In this document: one piece after another, positions 6,101 to 12,910 of the stretch
How positions within the stretch are numbered: position 1 is the stretch's first letter
Layout of the letters: every line of letters begins with the position of its first letter
Source of the DNA: a virus
IMG/VR virus record: IMGVR_UViG_3300032516_000178
Location: 1 to 25,742 of that record
Length of the DNA: 25,742 bases
Reading direction: 5' to 3' (one strand)
Position numbers and translations under genes: made by a program
Notes under the pieces: generated by a model
Told to the model about the DNA's origin: nothing
Databases searched by the model: none
What the model saw: only the letters and a program-made list of their open reading frames with translations

Positions 6101-6341
6101 GCGAGAGGGTACAGACCGAGGTGAGCGAGGCGACCGAGTTGATGGTTGTCGAGTAGACCAGTTCGACGGTCATGCTGGCAGCCGTTGTGGTGACCGTCGC
6201 CTCGAACGTCCACGTCAGCGCGTCCCCGGCCCACTCCGCCGTATCGATGGGCTGCTGCGTGCGCCACCAAGTGACTGCCCCGGCGGCGTTGGTGAGGCCG
6301 AGGTTGACGAGCGGTATGAAAAACTCAGCCTTGGGGGCCAT
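3117..6341 (-). CDS. Giant repeat-containing tail fibre / adhesin (1074 aa)
   Basis: Residues about 1-411 look like two beta-rich, jelly-roll-type domains. Residues 412-548 hold six tandem repeats, 549-780 a separate globular domain (GNHGAWLFTRVADGTSADDF; WAAAMVALHGALDAVGTP), and 781-1011 ten more repeats. The repeat consensus is ELAL(T/A)SEA(K/V)SAVVVAGSV plus a short linker. The C-terminus (1025-1074) carries five Trp-x-Ala units with Trp exactly every nine residues (1029, 1038, 1047, 1056, 1065). There is no signal peptide. Its size, place after the hub and amidase genes, and beta-rich repeats point to a virion fibre or adhesin that contacts the host surface. ATG 6341 follows GGGGGCACCTG, 15 bases after the previous stop. 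I do not recognise the repeat as a named family. Confidence 0.7.
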   Translation of the reverse strand: MAPKAEFFIPLVNLGLTNAAGAVTWWRTQQPIDTAEWAGDALTWTFEATVTTTAASMTVELVYSTTINSVASLTSVCTLSPANSQTRTTYRGTFTPYNGLGYYFIRTSAGTAATLLVYSGSVKVEITNPTKAVSYIPMLSGGFSATLADNATVDLIDSKYTATYAEGTPRFYAGWKYVAAEWADISAVVINYLAMAQNASYTAYSTLETFTAAGTGGTALTGAETSTVATANLTLLQTGDVKANLTDGNTYNGVIKGGATSSRKQFLGGICVMVKLSNAAGLSKFAIHARVRHADSGTGSHTSGYQRIQLNSSHYDGASYYTESTGLDATNETSVGVGDVGASDTAAASSSISSSSVANFAATRGLVRSAGSWTAPTDGNRVAGYKPATTGTVTLSDTRIVILIVQTGTTFELALTSESVSAIVAAGTLTHATWELALTSESKSAIVAAGTVVEAPATYELAFTSESKSSVVVAGSVAHQTLELALASEAKSEVTVAGSVSHQILELALTSEANSAVVVAGSVTEAGGTTHELALTSEAKSAIEVTGGEAGGGTPAAYVGVTSNTSAVDTPSSGPMGLSASATGRASGDLLIVEVTQDSTSRYFNTVTGWTCQGGTIGSAPVVSGNHGAWLFTRVADGTSADDFGASLSGTTNWAAAMVALHGALDAVGTPHVDHSTAPTGGGTTSSEATHDISVTTSVNDCVVAVFCGIDSSAARSFTSWDGLTERLDFGVASAGYIYLGAATGSEASAGAKTYTVTPSSTEWGIGWAVSIKGIGGTTYELALTSEAVSAVVITGSVAEAGVTHELALTSEAKSAVVVVGSVSHAVWELALASEAVSAVVVIGSVAEGGVTQELALASEAKSAVVVAGSVAHQVLELALASEAKSAVTVAGSVAESGTTHELALASEAVSNVTIAGAIVHATWELALASESVSSVVVAGSAAHQTLEMNLTSEAKSAVVVTGTAAHAVWELALASEAVSSVTVAAQKNANVTRELELISEAVSRVSVTGTRDIALNLVFAVTLMPNGWQARILPEGWTAETQGEAWAAHLRAGGWEADMQPSGWKAATRRDEK
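3309..4001 (-). repeat. Protein-coding tandem repeat array B (ten units)
   Basis: Ten direct repeats of 69-75 bp encode residues 781-1011 of the fibre. From Glu to Glu the unit lengths are 25, 23, 25, 23, 25, 23, 23, 23 and 24 residues. Linkers fall into three classes: HAV/HAT before Trp, HQV/HQT before Leu, and EAG-T/ESG-T before His or Gln. Nucleotide similarity between units is high, so the array could expand or contract by recombination. Confidence 0.85.
4698..5108 (-). repeat. Protein-coding tandem repeat array A (six units)
   Basis: Six direct repeats of 69-78 bp encode residues 412-548 of the same fibre, with Glu-to-Glu lengths of 23, 25, 23, 23 and 26 residues. The consensus and linker classes match array B, so the arrays share an origin. 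They are separated by about 700 bp encoding the globular domain. Confidence 0.85.
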
Positions 6342-6356
6342 CAGGTGCCCCCGAGG

Positions 6357-7238
6357 TTAGTTCGACTCGTCGATCGAGATTCCGAAGCCGTCAGCGGCGA
6401 TCGAGAAGGTGTCGCCGGCGTCGATCTGGATATCGGCCGTCAGTTGGTCGATGGCGTAGTAGTAGCCGATGCCACCCGATGCCGTGTCGACGAGGGCGGC
6501 GTAGCGGCAGAGTCCCCAGGCGGTGCCGGCGGCCGCCCAGCCGTTGAAGGCGCTGGAGTTGTGGATGTGGTAGCCGGTGCCGACCGAGGCGGCGGCGTGC
6601 CAGGCACTCGCGCTGGTGACGGCGAGGCGCGCGTAGTTGGTGCCCGAGGTGGAGACCTCGGTGCCGCTGGCGCCGGTGTAGAGGTTGAGCGCCGTGGCCG
6701 AGGTGAAGATGGCGATGTAGGCGGTCGCCGGGACGCGGCCCGAGGTCGACTGGTCGGCTATGCCGAGATGGTTGAGGAATTGCTGCTTGGTGTAGTTCGT
6801 GAGGCCGGCGGCGGTGGTCGTGTCGAGCTTGTACTGCTCGGCTGCGGCGGCGAAGCGCATCGTATCGCCCGAGGCCGGGTCACGCGGCGTGGTCAGGGCG
6901 GCGCCCCAGAGGAAGGTGTCGGCTGCGCTTTGCAGCGAGCCGCCGTTGACCGTCGCCCAGTCGGAACCGACCGACCAAGAGAAGGCGCCCGTCAGCTTGT
7001 TCTGGAGGACGTAGCCGTTGGTCAGGGTGACGACTTCCCAGTTGGTCGCGCCGCGGGTAGCGGTCTGACCGCCGGCAGTGTAGCCGGTGCCGGTCAGCTC
7101 CGTGCCGCCGGTGCCTGCTTCAAGGTCGGTCGGGGTCGTCGTCCAGAGCTTCGTCTTTGGATCGCCGGGGTCCCACGTCGCCCGCCTGAAATACCAGTCG
7201 AGGAGGTTCTGCTCGAGATAGTTGGACATTCCAGCCAT
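6357..7238 (-). CDS. Minor structural protein with duplicated fibre-type domain (293 aa)
   Basis: ATG 7238 follows TAGGAGACCTC, a good ribosome site. Two copies of a common phage virion motif are visible. The first is at residues about 4-62 (SNYLEQNLLDWYF ... TTTPTDLEAGTGGTEL). The second is at about 150-225 (LTNYTKQQFLNHL ... YIAIFTSATALNLY, then GTEVSTSGTNYARLAVTSAS). This motif (N-Y-L-E-x-x-L-L-x-H, then a strand, then G-T-E-V-S-x-x-Y-A-R) occurs in small tail-associated proteins of many siphophages. The C-terminus is beta-rich and acidic. It lies between the amidase and the giant fibre, so it may be the base to which the fibre attaches. It has no signal peptide, and its exact position in the virion is unknown. 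Confidence 0.6.
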   Translation of the reverse strand: MAGMSNYLEQNLLDWYFRRATWDPGDPKTKLWTTTPTDLEAGTGGTELTGTGYTAGGQTATRGATNWEVVTLTNGYVLQNKLTGAFSWSVGSDWATVNGGSLQSAADTFLWGAALTTPRDPASGDTMRFAAAAEQYKLDTTTAAGLTNYTKQQFLNHLGIADQSTSGRVPATAYIAIFTSATALNLYTGASGTEVSTSGTNYARLAVTSASAWHAAASVGTGYHIHNSSAFNGWAAAGTAWGLCRYAALVDTASGGIGYYYAIDQLTADIQIDAGDTFSIAADGFGISIDESN

Positions 7239-7246
7239 GAGGTCTC

Positions 7247-7792
7247 CTATCCGTTGATCTTCGTGCGTTTGCGCCAAGCCGTCAGGAACTTCCACCACTT
7301 CGGCTTCACGGTCGGCACCTTCACCTTGACCGTCTCGCCCGTGGTCAGCGGCAGCCCCGCCGTGACCTTGTTGTACGGGTAGTGGTTGCCCGGGCAGGCG
7401 GTGGCGTTGCCGGGCGCGTCGCGGTGGCGGATGTCGGCGATGCCGCGACGCCGCCTGTGGATATCGTCGTGCAGCCACTGAAGCGCCTTGAGCTGCTTCG
7501 CGGGCATCAGCAGGGTGGTATGGTAGTTACCCTCGGCGCAGACGCCCAGCCAATCATTGTGCCCGAGGCAGTGCGCGCCCATGGCCCACTCCGGGCGCCC
7601 GCGATAGATCTTGCCGTCGGTGCGCACGTAGTAGTGGTAAGCGATGCCGGAGTCGCCGATTGCCACGTGCGTCGCGTGTATCTGCTGCGGACTGCCGGTG
7701 CCGGCGGCGTGATGCCAGACGATCTTCGCTGGCGGCCCCGTGCGATGCACGAGCGCGTGCGCCCACTTGTACTGCTCAGGAATGACGTTCAC
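7247..7792 (-). CDS. N-acetylmuramoyl-L-alanine amidase (endolysin, Amidase_2)
   Basis: This zinc hydrolase cuts the bond between N-acetylmuramic acid and L-alanine in peptidoglycan. The Amidase_2/PGRP domain spans about residues 20-145. The motifs are IVWHHAAG (His27, first zinc ligand), AYHYYVRTDGKIYRGRPEW, HNDWLGVCAEGNY, and HRDAPGNATACPG (His123 and Cys133, the other ligands), in the T7-lysozyme order. The basic C-terminal tail (about 150-181, Lys/Arg/Trp-rich) could bind the wall. No signal peptide is present, so release would need the holin, unless it is carried in the virion. The GTG start at 7792 follows AGGAGG. It sits among tail genes, about 5 kb from the holin, which is unusual for an endolysin. 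Confidence 0.88.
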   Translation of the reverse strand: MNVIPEQYKWAHALVHRTGPPAKIVWHHAAGTGSPQQIHATHVAIGDSGIAYHYYVRTDGKIYRGRPEWAMGAHCLGHNDWLGVCAEGNYHTTLLMPAKQLKALQWLHDDIHRRRRGIADIRHRDAPGNATACPGNHYPYNKVTAGLPLTTGETVKVKVPTVKPKWWKFLTAWRKRTKING

Positions 7793-7801
7793 TGTGCCTC
7801 C

Positions 7802-8065
7802 TCACTTCATCACCGCGTCGCAGAGCCGCGACGACAGTCCCTGCCAGTACTTGGTCATCGCCAGCGCCGCGTCCGTCTGCTCGGTCGCTCTCACAAGCCT
7901 GTCCACAAGCGCCTCAATCACCTGCGCGTCGCAGCGCAGCGGACCCTCTAGGTAGCAGCCCTCGCAGCGGACCTCGCGCCCGTCCCGGCAGCAGCGGCAC
8001 CAGGCGGCCAGAGCGCCGCAGGAGACGCCGGCACGTTGCAGACGCTCAGTGAGGGTGATGTTCAC
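7802..8065 (-). CDS. Cysteine-rich small protein (87 aa)
   Basis: GTG 8065 overlaps the stop of the preceding membrane-protein gene by GTGA. The protein has eight cysteines: 16, 23, 25, 26, 34, 37, 45 and 82. The block WCRCCRDGREVRCEGC, followed by a further Cys in GPLRC, could hold one or two zinc ions or an iron-sulfur cluster. A helical C-terminal half (about 46-87, AQVIEALVDRLVRATEQT) follows. It has no signal peptide or membrane span. It ends nine bases before the amidase start, so both are probably made from one message. I do not recognise a family. It could be a metal-binding regulator or a virion accessory protein. Confidence 0.6.
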   Translation of the reverse strand: MNITLTERLQRAGVSCGALAAWCRCCRDGREVRCEGCYLEGPLRCDAQVIEALVDRLVRATEQTDAALAMTKYWQGLSSRLCDAVMK

Positions 8066-8637
8066 GGCGCGTCCGGACTCGCGCTCGGGACGATGAGATG
8101 TACCTCGCCACCTGAGTGGATGATGTCCTCTTCGACCTGCTGGGCGGCGCACGACGAGGCCCAGTAGGACACGCCCCAGACGACGACCGCGCCGACGGCC
8201 AGCGTCAGCAGCCACTTGACGATGCTCCAGCCGAGGATCATCTCGAAGACGGTGCGCTGGTCGCCGGTCGGGAAAGACCCCTTGCGCTTGTCCACGAACG
8301 CCACGTCCGGCGGGTCATCCTCGCGCCGCGGCGGCGCATGGTGCGAGGCCATGTGGGCGGCGTGGACGGGCGCGTGCTCGGCGCGCACGATCCTCTCGAT
8401 GCGTTCCTGACAGTGCTCCGACGATTCGCGTCGCCAGTCCTGCAGCTCGCGGATGGCGAGGTCGCGGACTACGGCCTCGGTGCAGTGCGCTTGCAGCACA
8501 GCGACGGTCTCCTGATGCCGCGCGACGGCGTCCTGGTCGACGGCCTGCAGCATCCCGTACACGATCTGCGGCGTGAGCTCGTCGCCGTTCTGCTTGCCGA
8601 CGAACTTCTGTACCTCGGACTCGAAGCGGTCGGTCAT
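8062..8637 (-). CDS. Single-span membrane-anchored protein (191 aa)
   Basis: ATG 8637 overlaps the preceding stop by ATGA. Residues 1-90 are charged and helical with likely coiled-coil character (VARHQETVAVLQAHCTEAVV ... ELQDWRRESSEHCQERIERI). Next comes a His-rich stretch (HAAHMASHHAPP), an acidic linker, and one clear membrane span at about 138-160 (WLLTLAVGAVVVWGVSYW). A short tail of about 30 residues follows. By the positive-inside rule (KRKG before the span) the long N-terminal part should be cytoplasmic. It lies between the hub gene and the amidase. A spanin-like, holin-accessory or DNA-ejection role is possible, but I recognise no family. Confidence 0.6.
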   Translation of the reverse strand: MTDRFESEVQKFVGKQNGDELTPQIVYGMLQAVDQDAVARHQETVAVLQAHCTEAVVRDLAIRELQDWRRESSEHCQERIERIVRAEHAPVHAAHMASHHAPPRREDDPPDVAFVDKRKGSFPTGDQRTVFEMILGWSIVKWLLTLAVGAVVVWGVSYWASSCAAQQVEEDIIHSGGEVHLIVPSASPDAP

Positions 8638-10325
8638 CGGCGCCGCCTCGGCGCATGCCAGCCGCTCGGCCCCAGGATTTCGCCGGGCGCACCCTTCGGC
8701 GCCGGACCCGCGACGCCGAGCTCGGTCAGCTGCTCCAGCAGCAGTCCGTCGGCCATGCCCACGTCCATGTCGACGTAGCCGGTGTCGGCGGTGACGTGCG
8801 CCCGCGTGATGAGCAGCGGCCCGGCGCCGCCCTGCTGGCACTCCGCCCAATCGCCGCCGTGGATGTAGGGCACGGGCTTCGTGCCGCCGCCGTACACCGG
8901 CACTGTCGCGCCCGTCAGGGACGCAGGCCCGCTCGACTCACCCGCCCCCAGGTGCGCGGCCAGCCGTTTGGCCAACGCCAACGCCTTCGCGGCGGTGTAG
9001 TTCCTACCGGACCAGTCCACTGTCAGGACCGGCGAGGTGCCGCCCATGAAGGCGCTGCCGGTCGTCCAGCCGGGCTCGGTCGAGATGACCTGTGCGGGCG
9101 TCCCGGCCGGATAGGCGGTCCTGCCGACGCGGCCATAGATGAGGCGCACGGCGCGGGCGATGTAGCTCTCGGGATGCTGCGTCACGTCCCATGTGACGGT
9201 CGGGTCCGCGGCGTCGATGCTGTAGCAGGTCGCCAGGGCGCGGATCGTGGTCGGGCTGGTCGGCAGCGGCTTCGCGCGGAAGACGCCCTGGTGAAAGCCC
9301 CACTCAACGAGCACGTCGGCCTGCATGGCGAGGTCCGCCAGCACCGCCGTGGGGTCGGTGTAGGGCCGCACCACAAGGCTCGGCAGAGCGTTGCCGATGG
9401 TGGCCGTGCTGGAGCTACCGTGCAGGCCGACGACGTTCGCAACCGCGAGCATGGCCTCGTCGATGGTCTTCTCGACGGTGCCCGTGTAGACGATGCAGTT
9501 CTCAAGCTGAATGAAGCGCTCGGCGGTCGTCTTCGTGCCGCCGGCCTTGTTCGACCACAGCGCCAGCGCCACGTAGCCCGCGCCGTTCGCGCCGCCGAAG
9601 GTGTAGTTGAACTCGGCATTATCGTCCTTGGTGTTCGTGGTCCACTGGTGAATGACGGTGTAGGGAGTGCCGGCGCCGGTCGCGTTGAGCGAGTTCGTGT
9701 ACTTGGCGACCCAGATGAGCGCGCCGTTCATGTGGTCGCGGAGGTCGTAGCTGACCGTGCCGCTGATGCGCTTGACGCCCGTCATCGGCCCGCCGTTGGC
9801 TATGAGCAGGTGTTCGGCCCCGAGGTAGGGCACGTACCCGCAGATGCCCGCGCGGTCATGCGGTACCTTGGTATCGTCGCCGACGCGGATGTCGATGCGG
9901 TCGGAGGTGTCGACCGCGTAGCATTTGGGGTTACGCTTGTTGGCGAACCACTGCGACTCGTCGGTGTCCGTGGCGATGTACCCGAGGTCGGTGCGGTTCT
10001 TCGCCACGTCCAGCGCGCCGCCGCAATCGACCGTGACGACGGCTTTCTCGCCCGCGTAGCCGGCGCGCGGGTCGGTGAGGATGTAGCCCTTGTACAGGAC
10101 GGTCGGCACGGCGTCGAGGGTGTGCGTGACGACGACCGCCGGGCCGTGCAGCAGCTCCGGGAACTGCGCCTGTGGGTTGAACGGATCGGCGACCTCGAGC
10201 CAGAACGAGGCCGGGCCGTCGCCGAGCAGGGTCGACTCCCATTCGAGGCCGTGGACGGAGGCGGCGCGCTCGGTGCCGGCGATGGTGACTGAGAGGCCGC
10301 CGTCGAAGAGGGACGTGTAGGCCAC
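8634..10325 (-). CDS. Tail hub / tail-tip protein (Tal or Gp37-like), 563 aa
   Basis: The N-terminal 120 residues follow the layout of phage hub proteins. A beta-rich domain (LFDGGLSVTIAG ... FWLEVADPF) leads into LYKGYILTDPRAGYAG and VTVDCGGALDVAKN, the usual 'shift along the axis, then C-G' pattern of gp27/Tal-type N-termini. A beta-rich central part (about 180-290) could be an inserted carbohydrate-binding-like domain. The hub pattern resumes at about 295-450, and the C-terminus ends in Arg-rich residues. Hub proteins form the trimeric end of the tail tube and hold the fibres. GTG 10325 follows the preceding stop by one base, with only a weak ribosome site. The assignment rests on layout and gene order. 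Confidence 0.6.
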   Translation of the reverse strand: MAYTSLFDGGLSVTIAGTERAASVHGLEWESTLLGDGPASFWLEVADPFNPQAQFPELLHGPAVVVTHTLDAVPTVLYKGYILTDPRAGYAGEKAVVTVDCGGALDVAKNRTDLGYIATDTDESQWFANKRNPKCYAVDTSDRIDIRVGDDTKVPHDRAGICGYVPYLGAEHLLIANGGPMTGVKRISGTVSYDLRDHMNGALIWVAKYTNSLNATGAGTPYTVIHQWTTNTKDDNAEFNYTFGGANGAGYVALALWSNKAGGTKTTAERFIQLENCIVYTGTVEKTIDEAMLAVANVVGLHGSSSTATIGNALPSLVVRPYTDPTAVLADLAMQADVLVEWGFHQGVFRAKPLPTSPTTIRALATCYSIDAADPTVTWDVTQHPESYIARAVRLIYGRVGRTAYPAGTPAQVISTEPGWTTGSAFMGGTSPVLTVDWSGRNYTAAKALALAKRLAAHLGAGESSGPASLTGATVPVYGGGTKPVPYIHGGDWAECQQGGAGPLLITRAHVTADTGYVDMDVGMADGLLLEQLTELGVAGPAPKGAPGEILGPSGWHAPRRRR

Positions 10326-10326
10326 C

Positions 10327-10503
10327 TCAGTCGTCTAGGATCAGATTGATGGAGGTCTTCAGCGCCTGCCAGCAAGTGTGGCAGAGATCGAGTTGCTTGA
10401 GCTTCCCAGTGGGGCGACTGATGACCACGACGGTCGGCTGCGTCGTACCCATGTCAGCATCGCAGCCGTCGCACGTCCAATGGTTCACCACTTCGTTAGC
10501 CAT
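10327..10503 (-). CDS. Zinc-ribbon-like microprotein (58 aa)
   Basis: ATG 10503 shares a base with the preceding stop (TGATG). Two Cys-x-x-Cys knuckles, CDGC (11-14) and CHTC (41-44), are separated by a short beta-hairpin-like stretch (PTVVVISRPTGKLKQLDL). This is the layout of a four-cysteine zinc ribbon or treble clef. A helical C-terminus (WQALKTSINLIL) and two Asp follow. It lies within the tail module, between the IPT/TIG tail protein and the hub. It could be a regulator, a nucleic-acid-binding protein or a structural zinc module. The gene is supported by overlap on one side and a one-base gap on the other. Confidence 0.65.
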   Translation of the reverse strand: MANEVVNHWTCDGCDADMGTTQPTVVVISRPTGKLKQLDLCHTCWQALKTSINLILDD

Positions 10504-10655
10504 CACTTCACCCCGTCTTCGATGACCTCGATGTCGGCGGTCTGGTCGTACTTCGCGCGCAACTCATTGAGTTCTACTTGAGTGATAGCGAGTTGCCTTG
10601 TCAGGTCACCGATGGTGTTCTGCAAGATGACGATCACTGCGTTGGCATCTGCCAT
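10503..10655 (-). CDS. Coiled-coil microprotein (50 aa)
   Basis: ATG 10655 follows TAAGGAGAACAC, a strong ribosome site joined to the stop of the preceding tail gene. Residues 5-38 form one amphipathic helix with a heptad-like pattern (VIVILQNTIGDLTRQLAITQ, then VELNELRAKY). An acidic C-terminus (DIEVIEDGVK) follows. It has no signal peptide, span or metal site. Short coiled coils in this place may help assemble or trimerise tail-tip proteins. The coding case is good; function is unknown. Confidence 0.65.
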   Translation of the reverse strand: MADANAVIVILQNTIGDLTRQLAITQVELNELRAKYDQTADIEVIEDGVK

Positions 10656-10664
10656 GTGTTCTCC

Positions 10665-12512
10665 TTAGAGTGCGGTCCTCGTAAACGCCGTTGACAGAGT
10701 GTACTTGTAGGTCGCGTTCGATACCGTCAACGTGTAGGCAGTGGAGTTGAAGGTGATTTTCAGGCGGTTGCCCGTCGTGTTGTTGTCTTGTATCCAGACG
10801 CCGTCCGCAGAGCTCCAGCCACTAGGCGTACCGGGAAAGTCGGTCTGCGGGTGGATCTTGCCGTCAACGTGAAGGCCACCCGATACGTCGACCACCGTGC
10901 CGGTGAGGGCGACCGACGCGGGGATTGTCACCGTGCCGGTATCCCCTCCAGCGGCGGTGATGGTGTTCGTCCACAGCCTCGCAACGCCGCATTCAGAGGT
11001 GACCACGAGCACGCCGGTCAGCGTAGCGTGTGCCGAAGAGTCGCCGATTTCCAGAGAGCAACTGTTGCCGTATTGGTACACGCTGCCCGTGGTAGCCGAG
11101 CCGATTCTGATGTACGAGGAGCCGCCCCACAGTTCAACGCGACCAGCGTTCTGCCCCACGTTGACAGACGCATTGTTCCCGTTCAACGCGACCCAGTTGG
11201 CGGTGTCAACGGTGTTCAAGCTCATGGCTGGTCCACCGTGACCACAGTTTGTGCCCTGGAACAGCACGAATGCAGAGTCTGCGCCAGCTGTCGAAACCTG
11301 GATAAAGGCACTCGCAGTCTCCCCCGCGACCCCGCTGTACAGACTGATACGGTCACGCAGACTGTTCGTCATCTCGATGCGGTTGCCCGAATCGTAGGTG
11401 CGGATCGTCCCGCCCGTGATGGTAGCCGAGGTCAGCTCGACGGCCACACTGATCGTCCCGGCCGTGAGCTTCGCCACGTCCAGCGTGGCGATGACGGCGT
11501 TGTTCATGGTCACGAGCTGCCACGAGGTGCCGCCCTGGCCGACGTACTGCGCGATGACCTGATTGGCCTCGCCGCCGGTGCCGTAGCGGAACCACACGTC
11601 GCCCGCGAGGTTGGCGGTCGCGCCGGGCACGCCGGAATCGTAGAAGATGCGGTTCTTGCCGTTGGCCGAGGTCTGGATGACGCCGTAGACGGTGCCGAGG
11701 CAGGTGAAGCTCGTGGAGGTCGCGCTGCCGGCCTCACTGTAGACCTTGATGACGCCCGTCACCGCGCCCTCGGGGACGTAGGCGATGAGGCTCGTGGCCG
11801 ACGCGGCGCGGAACACGGCCGGAATCTCAGTCGCGCCCGCGCCCGTGAAGGTGACGCCGGTCACGACGACGAGGCCGGCGGCCGTCCAGAAGTTCGTCCC
11901 CGTGATCGTGATGAGCGCCTGCTCGCCAGCCGACGTGGGCGTGAACGACGTGACGGTGGGGATGAGGCCCACGGGGTAGGTGAAGTTGTCGTTCGCCGTG
12001 TTGGCGCTGATGCCGTAGGCGTTGACCACGGCCACGTCGACGACGCCGCTGCCTGCCGGGGTGGTGACGGCCAAGGCGGTATCGGAGGTAACGGTGAACT
12101 GCGCCAAGGCGGTGCCGAAGAGGACGGCCGTGGCCGTCGTGAAGCCGGTGCCGTTGACCGTCACGGCGTCGCCGCCGTCGTTGTCGACCGCCGAGCTGGG
12201 GACGACGGAGGTCACCGTGGGCGCGGAGCCGCCGCCGCCGCCGGGCGGTCCTTCGTAGGTATCGTAGGTCCAGTTGCTACCGACCGTGGGGGTGCCGCCA
12301 GGGGTCGTGACCTTGACCGAGACGGTGCCGCTGCCGGCCGGGGCGTAGGCGCGTATCTTCGTGCCGGAGACGACGGAGAAGCGCGTGCCCGCACTGACGG
12401 CGCCGAACTTGACCGCTGAGGTGTCCTCCGTGAAGCCGGTGCCGGTGAGGGTGATGAGGGTGCCGGCGGGGCCGCTGGCGGGGTCGAGCGCGGTGACGGT
12501 CGCCGCGGCCAT
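10665..12512 (-). CDS. Tail protein with three IPT/TIG domains (615 aa)
   Basis: Three immunoglobulin-like IPT/TIG domains are arranged in tandem at about residues 4-85, 97-180 and 185-271. Each begins TVT(A/S)..P.SG and contains a GTGF or GTNF turn. A Pro-Gly-rich linker (PPGGGGG) separates the first two. The rest (275-615) resembles the beta-rich distal part of tail-tip/central-fibre proteins, with NNAVIATLDVAKLTAGTI, then repeated short strands, then a compact end domain. IPT/TIG domains on virions often add weak carbohydrate or surface binding. ATG 12512 overlaps the preceding stop by TGATG. The first domain shares 33 identical bases with the neck connector gene. A minor tail/adhesion role is likely; the exact place in the virion is unknown. 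Confidence 0.7.
   Translation of the reverse strand: MAAATVTALDPASGPAGTLITLTGTGFTEDTSAVKFGAVSAGTRFSVVSGTKIRAYAPAGSGTVSVKVTTPGGTPTVGSNWTYDTYEGPPGGGGGSAPTVTSVVPSSAVDNDGGDAVTVNGTGFTTATAVLFGTALAQFTVTSDTALAVTTPAGSGVVDVAVVNAYGISANTANDNFTYPVGLIPTVTSFTPTSAGEQALITITGTNFWTAAGLVVVTGVTFTGAGATEIPAVFRAASATSLIAYVPEGAVTGVIKVYSEAGSATSTSFTCLGTVYGVIQTSANGKNRIFYDSGVPGATANLAGDVWFRYGTGGEANQVIAQYVGQGGTSWQLVTMNNAVIATLDVAKLTAGTISVAVELTSATITGGTIRTYDSGNRIEMTNSLRDRISLYSGVAGETASAFIQVSTAGADSAFVLFQGTNCGHGGPAMSLNTVDTANWVALNGNNASVNVGQNAGRVELWGGSSYIRIGSATTGSVYQYGNSCSLEIGDSSAHATLTGVLVVTSECGVARLWTNTITAAGGDTGTVTIPASVALTGTVVDVSGGLHVDGKIHPQTDFPGTPSGWSSADGVWIQDNNTTGNRLKITFNSTAYTLTVSNATYKYTLSTAFTRTAL
12468..12500. repeat. 33-bp direct repeat, copy 1 (in tail IPT/TIG gene)
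   Basis: This stretch is identical base for base to 18017-18049, about 5.5 kb away. On the minus strand both encode TVTALDPASGP at the start of an IPT/TIG domain. The identity covers third codon positions too, so recent copying or gene conversion is more likely than protein-level conservation alone. Confidence 0.85.
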
Positions 12513-12910
12513 CAGGGGATTCGATTCAGTTGCACGTCAAGGATCGTCCAGAAGGCGACGGCCACGCCATCGTCCATGGCGTAGGTGACGCGCGGCGAGG
12601 CGACAATCTGGTAGGTGACGCTACCCAAGACGAGGTTCTTCGGTGAGGCCGCCGTGCAGGCGTCGATCTTCGTATTGATGGCTTGCACCTTGCTGTCAAG
12701 GTCGGAGAGGCTGCTGCCCTTGCATCGGATGGGCAGGACCACGGGAACGTAGTATGCCTCGCTGACGTTGGTCTGAGTGAGGGCGCCGCTGTAGGAGCGT
12801 TGTTCGTCAAAGGTCTTCAGCTTGGCGCCCATGCTGGCGCCGACCCAGAGGATGTAGCTGGTGCCGTTGTTCAGGTCGAGTCCGTCGAGAGTGCAGGTGA
12901 GGAGCGCCAT
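12512..12910 (-). CDS. Small distal-tail-like protein (132 aa)
   Basis: The start ATG 12910 shares a base with the tape-measure stop (TGATG). The protein is beta-rich with a central helix (LSDLDSKVQAINTKIDACT, about residues 67-86). It ends in a strand pattern (VTYAMDDGVAVAFWTILDVQ) that resembles the barrel closing strands of tail-tube-like or distal-tail N-terminal domains. Directly after the tape measure is where siphophages place the distal tail protein, which forms the ring joining tube and tip. At 132 aa it is much shorter than classical Dit proteins, lacking any galectin-like C-terminal part. The role is inferred from place and fold pattern. Confidence 0.5.
   Translation of the reverse strand: MALLTCTLDGLDLNNGTSYILWVGASMGAKLKTFDEQRSYSGALTQTNVSEAYYVPVVLPIRCKGSSLSDLDSKVQAINTKIDACTAASPKNLVLGSVTYQIVASPRVTYAMDDGVAVAFWTILDVQLNRIP

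Noticed and set aside
8655-10292. Long rightward open frame (545 codons) opposite the hub gene
   Set aside because: High GC removes stop codons from the antisense frame. The composition is Arg/Val/Gly-rich, without motifs, and the leftward gene fits the operon.
10788-12419. Long rightward open frame (543 codons) opposite the IPT/TIG tail gene
   Set aside because: Antisense shadow. The leftward frame encodes clear IPT/TIG domains and is coupled to its neighbours.
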